In this document: piece by piece, positions 1 to 6,470 of the stretch | Layout: every line of letters starts with the position of its first letter | Numbering within the stretch: position 1 is the first letter of the stretch | Source of the DNA: a virus | Reading direction: 5' to 3' (one strand) | Virus record (IMG/VR): IMGVR_UViG_3300008113_000010 | Span: 1-64,000 of that record | DNA length: 64,000 nt | Notes under the pieces: generated by a model | What the model was told of the DNA's origin: nothing | The model's input: the letters and a program-made list of their open reading frames with translations, nothing else | The model's database searches: none | Program-made: the position numbers and the translations under genes

Positions 1-2
1 AA

Positions 3-734
3 GAACCTGAAAATGGACGTAAGTATGTCATGGGTATTGATGTCTCACGAGGTGATTCTGAAGACTTTTCATGTATTGAAATCATTGATTTTGACACAAG
101 AGAACAAGTATTAGAATTTGTTGGAAAACTTCCCCCCGATACGCTAGCCGAGATTGCATATAAGTGGGGTCTTATGTATAGTGCTCTTTGCGTTATTGAT
201 TTGACTGGTGGTATGGGTGTTGCAACGGCTAGAAAACTTCAGGAGTTGGGCTACGAAAGTTTCTATTATGATGGTGTTGATATGAGCAATAAGTGGAAAT
301 ACGACCCAAAAATCAAAGAAAAAATTCCGGGAATTAATTTTAACAACAAGCGTGTTCAGATTATTGCTTCCCTAGAAGAAGCTGTCCGTCATGATTTTAA
401 AATTAGGTCTAATCGTTTGATTAATGAAATGGGAACATTTGTTTATATTAACGGAAGACCTGACCACCAAAAGGGACACCATGATGATTGTATTATGTCA
501 ATTTCAATGGCATTGTATGTTGCCGAAGCAGCATTCCCATCGTTGGTAAAAGTTGTTAATCACACTAAAGCTATGCTTAACTCTTGGAGCACTGTGGTTA
601 GCGAAAATAAAGAAAAATCAGAATATTTCAATCCGGCATTACCTCAATTTTCACAAGCAGGTATGCCAAATCAAAAAAACTACTCAGCATCGAGGGCTGA
701 TTATGAAAAATACGGTTGGTTATTCGGTAGGTAA
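3..734 (+). CDS. gp17: Terminase large subunit, C-terminal nuclease part (5' end outside window)
   Basis: The reading frame is open from base 3, so the window starts inside the gene; the ATG at 30 is internal. The visible 240 or so residues look like the RNase H-fold nuclease half of a T4 gp17-type terminase, which cuts concatemeric DNA during headful packaging. An early acidic motif (MGIDVSRGDSED) is followed by a second strand (VIDLTGG) and a late HDDC motif before a helix (MSISMALYVAEAAF), the usual order of the acidic active-site residues in this family. The ATPase half must lie upstream of the window. The portal gene follows directly, as in T4-like genomes. Identity rests on motif pattern and gene order. 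Confidence 0.85.
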   Translation, partial: EPENGRKYVMGIDVSRGDSEDFSCIEIIDFDTREQVLEFVGKLPPDTLAEIAYKWGLMYSALCVIDLTGGMGVATARKLQELGYESFYYDGVDMSNKWKYDPKIKEKIPGINFNNKRVQIIASLEEAVRHDFKIRSNRLINEMGTFVYINGRPDHQKGHHDDCIMSISMALYVAEAAFPSLVKVVNHTKAMLNSWSTVVSENKEKSEYFNPALPQFSQAGMPNQKNYSASRADYEKYGWLFGR

Positions 735-737
735 AAC

Positions 738-744
738 TATTTAT
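738..744 (+). promoter_or_regulatory. Putative late promoter element TATTTAT (portal)
   Basis: TATTTATA lies 30 bases before the portal ATG at 775, just after the terminase stop. It is one of 19 copies of the same element placed before first genes in this window. Confidence 0.5.
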
Positions 745-774
745 ATTAAACTCACTTAGTTTAAGTTTAGGACA

Positions 775-2625
775 ATGGATAATAGAAGTATGACGGTTTG
801 GCAAAGATTAAGCAGGGCTCTTGGTCCTGATGCTTTGATGAATCAAGATTTTCCTGTTTATAAGTTGGATAAGAAAGAACTTCTTAGAACAACTGACAAG
901 GCAGAATACGAAAGAGAGAAATTACAAGCCAAACAATCTTTTTATTTAGCCAACCAGTTTGCTAAGGTTGAAAACAACCTTTATACCCAGGCAATCTATT
1001 ATGAGCCAAACAGATTAGCGTCTTACTACGACTACGAATCAATGGAATATACTCCAGAGATTTCTGCTGCGTTGGACATTTATGCTGAGGAATCTACAAC
1101 ACCTAATGAGGACGGTATAATTCTGCAGGTTTATTCTGAGTCAAAAAGAATTAAATCAGTTCTTGTTGATTTGTTTAATAACGTGTTGGATATCAATACC
1201 AACTTAGCCATGTGGACAAGAAACACCTGTAAGTATGGCGATAATTTTGTTTACATGAGATTGGACCCAGAAAAGGGTGTTATTGGTTGTCAGCAGTTAC
1301 CAAACATTGAAGTTGAAAGATTTGAACAGGGTTTGGCTACAAGAAATTCTTCGGTAGGTGTTCCTCAAAATACCGATGATAAAGGCTTGAGATTTACTTG
1401 GAAAACACAAAACATGGAATTCCAACCATGGGAAATTGCTCACTTTAGACTTTTAGGTGATGATAGAAAACTTCCTTATGGTACTTCAATGCTTGAAAAA
1501 TCAAGAAGAATCTGGAAACAACTTCTTTTGTCTGAGGATGCGATGTTGATTTATCGTACATCACGTGCTCCTGAGAGAAGAATATTTAAAGTTTATGTCG
1601 GAAACATGGCTGACGATGATGTTGAAGCGTATGTACAACGTGTTGCCAACAAGTTCAAAAGAGAACAAATTGTTGATAGTAAAACAGGTAACGTGGATAT
1701 GAGATTCAACCAAATGGCGGTTGACCAAGATTATTTTATTCCTGTTCGTGATCCAGCAGCTCCTGACCCAATTACCACATTACCAGGTGCAACTAACTTA
1801 TCTGAAATTGCCGATATTGAATATATTCAAAAGAAATTGTTAACCGCTCTCCGAGTTCCAAAAGCATTCTTAGGTTTCGAAGAAGTTGTTGGTGATGGTA
1901 AAAATTTGGCATTACAAGATATCCGATTTGCTCGTACAATCAACAGAATTCAAAAGAGTATGGTTGCAGAACTTAATAAGATCGCAATTGTACATTTATT
2001 TTTATTAGGTTTTGAAGACGAATTAGGGAATTTTACAATTGGATTAACAAATCCTTCCACACAAGCAGATTTATTGAAAATTGATGTTTGGAAAGAAAAA
2101 GTATTATTGTATAAAGATTTGGTTTCCGATCCAGGAAATGGAATTCAAGCTACTTCATCTACATGGGCAAAGAAACATATCTTTGGATGGTCAGATGATG
2201 AAGTTCGTTTAGACTTACAACAACAAAGAATTGAGAGAGCGGTAGGTGAAGAGTTAAAGGCAACTCCAACAGTTATTACAAAAACAGGATTGTTTGATAA
2301 TATAGATAAACTTTACGGAAGTGCTACAGGGGCAACACCAACCGCAGGTGCGGCAACCACAATGGATGGAGGTGAGGAATTAGGTCCTCCACCATCATTC
2401 GGTGGAGGTGGTGAGACTCCTGGTGGAGAGACAGAAACACCACCGGCTGGAGGTGGAGAAGAAGCTCCTCCCGAAGCAGAAATAACTCCAGAATCAAGGA
2501 AAAAAGATATGAACATTTTAGTGGAAAATAATTTAATCGAAGGTTCACAAATAATAAATTTGGGTCAAGCACAAGATTATTTGGGAGAAATTTCGAAACA
2601 CTTAGATAAGTTATTAAATTCATAA
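775..2625 (+). CDS. gp20: Portal vertex protein (gp20-like)
   Basis: A 616-residue protein with the features of T4 gp20, the dodecameric ring that occupies one capsid vertex and through which DNA is packaged. The stretch YTPEISAALDIYAEES near residue 90 and the following helices are typical of T4-like portals. The central part (about 100-470) is the conserved clip/stem/wing region. The last 110 residues hold a Gly/Pro/Glu-rich low-complexity segment (about 520-570) followed by a short helical tail, which T4 gp20 lacks. It is preceded by terminase and followed by core, protease, scaffold and capsid genes, the T4 order. ATG 775 has AGGA very close to it, but no good Shine-Dalgarno spacing. Confidence 0.92.
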   Translation: MDNRSMTVWQRLSRALGPDALMNQDFPVYKLDKKELLRTTDKAEYEREKLQAKQSFYLANQFAKVENNLYTQAIYYEPNRLASYYDYESMEYTPEISAALDIYAEESTTPNEDGIILQVYSESKRIKSVLVDLFNNVLDINTNLAMWTRNTCKYGDNFVYMRLDPEKGVIGCQQLPNIEVERFEQGLATRNSSVGVPQNTDDKGLRFTWKTQNMEFQPWEIAHFRLLGDDRKLPYGTSMLEKSRRIWKQLLLSEDAMLIYRTSRAPERRIFKVYVGNMADDDVEAYVQRVANKFKREQIVDSKTGNVDMRFNQMAVDQDYFIPVRDPAAPDPITTLPGATNLSEIADIEYIQKKLLTALRVPKAFLGFEEVVGDGKNLALQDIRFARTINRIQKSMVAELNKIAIVHLFLLGFEDELGNFTIGLTNPSTQADLLKIDVWKEKVLLYKDLVSDPGNGIQATSSTWAKKHIFGWSDDEVRLDLQQQRIERAVGEELKATPTVITKTGLFDNIDKLYGSATGATPTAGAATTMDGGEELGPPPSFGGGGETPGGETETPPAGGGEEAPPEAEITPESRKKDMNILVENNLIEGSQIINLGQAQDYLGEISKHLDKLLNS

Positions 2626-2632
2626 TATTTAT
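2626..2632 (+). promoter_or_regulatory. Putative late promoter element TATTTAT
   Basis: TATTTATT begins directly after the portal stop codon, 13 bases before the ATG at 2646. Confidence 0.45.
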
Positions 2633-2645
2633 TGTAAAAAACACA

Positions 2646-3344
2646 ATGACCTTCGGAATAGTAAAATCCCTAATTGAAAAAAATCTCTTGGAATCATACA
2701 AAAATGAAACTGAATTCAAGAAGACTTTACGAGAATTCAAACACAACGTTTTGAGTAATAAAGCTATGTCTAAAGCATACGCGATATATGACCAACTGAG
2801 TTCACCTCAAGGATTAAGTGAACAGGATGCGAAGGATTTTATAGAGGAGGGGATTTCTCTATTGAATAAGATTTTACCAAGTATTAAACTTCCAATTAGT
2901 CTTTCTGAAAAAACTGAAAACAATTATACTGAAATAGATACATTAGTCTATGGCCAAGGTGTTAATTTACTTGAAAGAGTAAGTGCAAAGAAAAATATTT
3001 TGAAAGTTATTACATCAACTAAAGAATCTATCAAAGAAAGTATACATATACCGATTAGTTCCATGGTCGCAGTTGCTAACCAAACAGTTAATAATTATAT
3101 ACTTAATTTGGACGAAAATTCTAAAAAAGAATTTTTTCAAATAGTTTCTGAAGATACCAAAACTTTGGAAACAAAATTTGAGACAATCAAGGAAAGTGCA
3201 ATATCTAAATTGACTGCACTCCAAAATAGTGAAGATTCGCAGGATATTAAAACAAAAATTTCAGAAACGATTGATAAAGTTAAGTCTGAAAAATTTGACC
3301 AATTGAATTTCTTAAAATTAAAAAATTTGGAAGAATCAATTTGA
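2646..3344 (+). CDS. Putative prohead core-region protein, unknown family
   Basis: A 232-residue, Lys/Glu-rich, mostly helical protein that I do not recognise by sequence. It lies between the portal and protease genes, where T4 has the small core proteins gp67 and gp68, so a role in the prohead core is a positional inference. The N-terminus (FGIVKSLIEKNLLESYKN) contains L-L-E|S, which fits the cleavage pattern proposed for this phage's prohead protease. The C-terminal half is a long run of amphipathic helices with heptad-like spacing. The 3' end overlaps the convergent bS21 gene by 9 bases. Confidence 0.6.
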   Translation: MTFGIVKSLIEKNLLESYKNETEFKKTLREFKHNVLSNKAMSKAYAIYDQLSSPQGLSEQDAKDFIEEGISLLNKILPSIKLPISLSEKTENNYTEIDTLVYGQGVNLLERVSAKKNILKVITSTKESIKESIHIPISSMVAVANQTVNNYILNLDENSKKEFFQIVSEDTKTLETKFETIKESAISKLTALQNSEDSQDIKTKISETIDKVKSEKFDQLNFLKLKNLEESI

Positions 3345-3527
3345 TTGGTCTTTAAGACTTTGAATATGTTTCGCCTTCAGAATCTGTGCTCTTCTAAGTA
3401 CAGATTTTTTTGTATATTCACGTTTCTCAAATAAAATCTGATTTTGTTTTGTTTTGATTACTTTTGACTTTAGGGTTTTGAGAGCCTTCTCAATGTTATT
3501 ACCCTGATTAATTTTTATTATTATCAT
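3336..3527 (-). CDS. rpsU: Ribosomal protein bS21, phage-encoded
   Basis: A 63-residue basic protein that matches bS21 over its whole length: IIIKINQGNNIEKALKTLK corresponds to the conserved N-terminal block and KKSVLRRAQILKAKHIQ to the C-terminal RNA-binding helix. The C-terminal half follows the Bacteroidota form (KPSV.KRAQ..KA.YIQ) and not the proteobacterial form. In Flavobacterium johnsoniae bS21 helps hide the anti-Shine-Dalgarno sequence on the 30S platform through Tyr54; here position 54 is His (KAKHIQ). Phage bS21 genes are known from large metagenomic phages and are thought to enter host ribosomes. It is the only minus-strand gene inside the capsid cluster. A GGAG lies upstream, unusual in this window. 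Confidence 0.88.
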   Translation of the reverse strand: MIIIKINQGNNIEKALKTLKSKVIKTKQNQILFEKREYTKKSVLRRAQILKAKHIQSLKDQSN

Positions 3528-3537
3528 ATATTAAAAT

Positions 3538-3543
3538 ATCTCC
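3538..3543 (-). promoter_or_regulatory. Shine-Dalgarno-like GGAGAT before bS21
   Basis: On the minus strand GGAGAT precedes the bS21 ATG with 12 bases between GGAG and the start codon, somewhat longer than the optimum. Most other starts in the window have only A/T-rich leaders. Confidence 0.4.
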
Positions 3544-3571
3544 AAATATAAAAAAATTTTGACATTTATGT

Positions 3572-3622
3572 ATATTATGTATATTATTTCATTAATAAAC
3601 GTACATAATATCATTATTAATG
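3572..3622 (+). promoter_or_regulatory. Interlocking inverted repeats with H-type pseudoknot topology over a start codon
   Basis: Two perfect inverted repeats interlock. Stem 1 pairs ATATTATGTA (3572-3581) with TACATAATAT (3602-3611). Stem 2 pairs CATTAATAA (3590-3598) with TTATTAATG (3614-3622), whose last three bases are the ATG of the gene at 3620. Each stem has one arm in the loop of the other, which is pseudoknot geometry if transcribed. The repeats also lie upstream of the divergent bS21 gene and could instead be a protein operator. All pairs are A/T-rich, so stability is modest. Confidence 0.4.
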
Positions 3623-4057
3623 AAAAAAGGAAAAAGTGTTAAACTTAACCTATTCAACCCCATCAAGTCCCAATATGGGACAGTAGACTCCAAAAACTTA
3701 AAATCGGTTTATATAAATATTCAATCATGGGTTACACCAAAAGAAGAATTGGATAATTGGAATCGAGTTGTATCAGGTTTAGGAAGAGAAATAAAAAATT
3801 CAGTTTTCGAATCAATCGATTCAAAAATTTTTCAAGAAAAAAATATTGTCGATTTAGATCTTCGGACAAGTGGAATATCAAAGGGTAAGAAATCATTTTT
3901 CAATTTGGAAATCAACCTATATACCCTACGAGAAATGGATTTTAAGTGTGATGAAATTAAAGAGTCCATAAAAAATATTGTCAAATCAATCTATAAAAAT
4001 AACGTGGTTCAGAACAAATACTTTGAATTTTCAATTTCTAAAAAAGACGAAATTTAA
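3620..4057 (+). CDS. Hypothetical protein in the prohead gene cluster
   Basis: A 145-residue protein of unknown family, with a mixed alpha/beta look (LKSVYINIQSW, FFNLEINLYTLREM). No signal peptide, membrane segment or recognisable motif is visible. It sits between the core-region protein and the prohead protease, so a virion-assembly role is plausible from position only. The ATG at 3620 is part of an inverted repeat, which suggests controlled translation. There is no exact TATTTAT element in its leader, unlike its neighbours. Confidence 0.6.
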   Translation: MKKGKSVKLNLFNPIKSQYGTVDSKNLKSVYINIQSWVTPKEELDNWNRVVSGLGREIKNSVFESIDSKIFQEKNIVDLDLRTSGISKGKKSFFNLEINLYTLREMDFKCDEIKESIKNIVKSIYKNNVVQNKYFEFSISKKDEI

Positions 4058-4076
4058 CAAACTATCTGAATCCGTA

Positions 4077-4083
4077 TATTTAT
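4077..4083 (+). promoter_or_regulatory. Putative late promoter element TATTTAT (protease)
   Basis: TATTTATG lies 13 bases before the ATG at 4097. Confidence 0.45.
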
Positions 4084-4096
4084 GTTAAAAGATTAG

Positions 4097-4608
4097 ATGA
4101 AAAATTTAAGAATTTTAGAAGCAAGCGAGCTTGGCCACGGTATATTAATTGAAATGGATGCTGGTTGGGTTTCTCCGAAAGACGCTCAAAATATTGACAT
4201 TATAAAAGAAGCATCCAATTTAGATTATAGAAATCCATTTGAATTTTATGCAGTACTTCAAAAATATGATACTCCAAATAGAAATGGCAGAACATATCCC
4301 GAGAGGATTCTAAAAAGAGAGGCTGATAGATATAAACAATCTATTTCTAAGGGGTTGTCAACATCTGAATTAAATCACCCTGAATCATCATTAATTGACT
4401 TGGACAGAGACAAGATGACTTCGAATTAATATGTTTTGATTTAGTATCATCACCCTCAACTCCTGGCGCTTATTTGTTTTCAAATCCAGATGAACGAAGT
4501 AAGTATGAAGAAAATTTAGAGGAAGAAAGAAAATCTAAACAAAATAATGAGTATGCTGAAAAGTCGGTTGACTTAATGAAAAAATTAGACGATTTTTTAA
4601 GAAAATAA
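4097..4608 (+). pseudogene. gp21: Prohead core protease (gp21-like), internally deleted and frameshifted
   Basis: Two fragments of a T4 gp21-type (peptidase U9) prohead protease in different frames. The first, ATG 4097 to the stop at 4429, has the conserved NGRTYPERILKREADRY block and the catalytic-His block ELNHPESS..IDLDR. The second is open in the -1 frame from about 4420 to TAA at 4606-4608 and continues with DDFELICFDLVSSPSTPGAY, which in the family follows the catalytic Ser segment (G-V-S-S-R-G). About 60 residues that normally join LDR to QDDF, including the catalytic Ser, are absent, and the frame changes at about 4410. No slippage could restore an enzyme from this sequence. The N-terminus MKNLRILEAS itself fits the I-x-E|A cleavage pattern. 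Either a real inactivating deletion or an assembly error. Confidence 0.8.
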
Positions 4609-4612
4609 AATT

Positions 4613-4822
4613 ATGGAAGAAAAATATTTTGTAGCAAAAATTCAGTACGATTTTCCTGATGAAAACACAGGTAAGATTAAAAAAGTTAGAGAAGAGAAAT
4701 TGGTAAAAGGTTACTCTGTTACAGACGTTGAGGCAAAAGTAACCAAGAAGTATGAGGGATTTACTCATGATTGGAGAATCACTGCTGTGTCTGAAAGTAA
4801 AATTGACGAGGTGATTGAGTAA
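4613..4822 (+). CDS. DUF4494-like small protein
   Basis: A 69-residue protein beginning KYFVAKIQYDFPDENTGKIKK with the later block LVKGYSVTDVEAKVTKKYEGF. This pattern resembles DUF4494, a family I know mainly from Bacteroidota genomes, where the motif is roughly KIKY.K....G..KKV.E.YLVDA.SFTEAEARI. Function is unknown. Start ATG 4613 lies four bases after the protease remnant stop, so the two were probably cotranscribed. It is followed by a strong terminator. Its presence supports a Bacteroidota host. Confidence 0.65.
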   Translation: MEEKYFVAKIQYDFPDENTGKIKKVREEKLVKGYSVTDVEAKVTKKYEGFTHDWRITAVSESKIDEVIE

Positions 4823-4849
4823 TCAACATTATCAAACTGAAACAAATGA

Positions 4850-4873
4850 AGTGGTCTATTGACCACTTTTTTT
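4850..4873 (+). terminator. Intrinsic terminator
   Basis: AGTGGTC (4850-4856), loop TATT, GACCACT (4861-4867), then a run of T. A 7-bp perfect stem ends the protease/DUF4494-like transcript. Confidence 0.85.
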
Positions 4874-4915
4874 ATTTTAGGGGTATTGTGAAATGACTTT
4901 TTTTCATTTTGGCAC

Positions 4916-4922
4916 TATTTAT
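4916..4922 (+). promoter_or_regulatory. Putative late promoter element TATTTAT (scaffold)
   Basis: TATTTATAT lies between a terminator and the scaffold ATG, ending about 25 bases before it. Confidence 0.55.
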
Positions 4923-4947
4923 ATGATAAATTAAACAATTTTTTTCT

Positions 4948-6468
4948 ATGCAAGAAAATAAAAACTTAGTACAGGAGGCGTTAATTCAAATGAGAAATGT
5001 TGAAGAAGCAATCGCCCAAAACGCAAAAGGAATACTTGCTTCTACTATGAAGGAAGAAATCAATCAGTTAGTAAAAGAATCTCTATCAGAACAAGATATG
5101 GAAGATGAGGTTGAATTAGATACAGACATCGATATGGATGTACCTGTTGATAATGAAGATGATATGGAAATGGACATGGATTTTGACATGGACATGGATA
5201 TGGATTCAGAAGAAAGTCCAATAGATTTAACTGACGCATCTGACGAAGAAATTCTGAAAGTGTTCAAGGCTATGGGTGAAGAAGATGGAATTATCGTTAA
5301 GAAAGACGGTGAGGATATTCACTTGAGCGATACTGACACAGATTCCGAATACTTAGTTAAGCTTGGTGAGTCTGAAGAAGACGAAGAAGAATTAGACGAA
5401 GCAATGCACATGGATGAAATGGATGTTGACACAGAAGATGTAATCAATGCAATTTTCTCTAAAGATGGCGATGTTGAAGACATCGACATGGAGGATGAAG
5501 AAGTTATGTACGAAATCGAATTTAACGAAGAAGACGACGAAATGCACGAACAAGAAGACGACGACCAAATGGAAGAAGAAATGCATGAAGAAGAGGATGA
5601 AGAGTCCGAAGAAGAAATGCATGAAGAAGACGACGACCTGATGGAAGAAGACGACGAAGAATTGGACGAATCTTACAACCACAGAAGAGCTGTTAGAGAA
5701 GGTAAATCGACAGTAAAACCTAAAGGTGTTGGAATTGGTTCTGGACCTAAATTCACTTATAAGTCAAAAGCTGCAGGTGGATTCAAAGAGGACAAAAAAG
5801 AAGGTCCTAAGACAATGGGAACCGGTAAACCAAAATTCGAATACAAGAAAGGTGAAAATATGGAACAAAAATCCAAAGTTGTTAAGGCTGAAACAAAAGA
5901 GGGTGCTCACGGAATGAAAAAAGGTGATGAATCTAAAACCATGCCAGGTAAAAAAGATTTTACAACCAAAAAAGGTGACACTCTAAAGAGAAAGGCTTTC
6001 GAAAAGGAAGAAACTAAAGAAGCAGCTAGAACTTATGGAATGGGTTCAAAAGAAGGAAGAGGACTTAGAAAAGGTATTACTAACAACAGAAATTATGTTT
6101 ATGGTAAAAACGGAGTAAAAGTTGAATCCACAGAATCAGAAGTTAATATGTTGAGAGAAAAGAATGAAGAATACAGAAAAGCATTAAATGTTTTCAGAGA
6201 AAAACTTAATGAAGTTGCTATCTTCAACTCAAACTTAGCATACGCAACAAGATTGTTCACTGAACATTCGACTACTAAAAAAGAGAAAATTAACATTCTT
6301 AGAAGATTCGATAATGTAGATACTTTGAAAGAATCTAAAAATCTTTACAAGTCGATTAAAGACGAATTGTCTAAAACTGAAAGTACACCAATTAACGAAT
6401 CAGTAGAAACTAAATTAAACAAGAGTGTTTCTACAGGTTCATCAACTACCCTAATTGAATCATACTAA
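4948..6468 (+). CDS. gp22: Prohead core scaffold protein (gp22-like)
   Basis: A 506-residue, extremely charged protein directly before the capsid gene, the position of T4 gp22, the main internal scaffold that is degraded by the prohead protease during maturation. Residues about 45-245 are dominated by Asp, Glu and Met in short repeats (MDMDMD, MHEED). A basic Lys/Gly-rich segment follows (about 250-390) with repeated G-T/P-K motifs, and the last 120 residues are coiled-coil-like helices (MLREKNEEYRKALNVFREKL), typical of gp22 C-termini. Candidate cleavage sites include VQE|A near residue 10 and LVKE|S near 47. T4 gp22 is about half this length; the acidic and basic blocks account for the excess. 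Confidence 0.82.
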   Translation: MQENKNLVQEALIQMRNVEEAIAQNAKGILASTMKEEINQLVKESLSEQDMEDEVELDTDIDMDVPVDNEDDMEMDMDFDMDMDMDSEESPIDLTDASDEEILKVFKAMGEEDGIIVKKDGEDIHLSDTDTDSEYLVKLGESEEDEEELDEAMHMDEMDVDTEDVINAIFSKDGDVEDIDMEDEEVMYEIEFNEEDDEMHEQEDDDQMEEEMHEEEDEESEEEMHEEDDDLMEEDDEELDESYNHRRAVREGKSTVKPKGVGIGSGPKFTYKSKAAGGFKEDKKEGPKTMGTGKPKFEYKKGENMEQKSKVVKAETKEGAHGMKKGDESKTMPGKKDFTTKKGDTLKRKAFEKEETKEAARTYGMGSKEGRGLRKGITNNRNYVYGKNGVKVESTESEVNMLREKNEEYRKALNVFREKLNEVAIFNSNLAYATRLFTEHSTTKKEKINILRRFDNVDTLKESKNLYKSIKDELSKTESTPINESVETKLNKSVSTGSSTTLIESY

Positions 6469-6470
6469 AA

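Noticed and set aside
4400-4450. Programmed frameshift as the explanation for the broken protease
   Set aside because: Even a frame change would not restore the missing segment with the catalytic Ser, so a deletion or assembly error is needed.
5064-5682. Minus-strand and alternative-frame open frames within the acidic scaffold gene
   Set aside because: Produced by the GAA/GAT repeat composition; the gp22-like frame explains the region.
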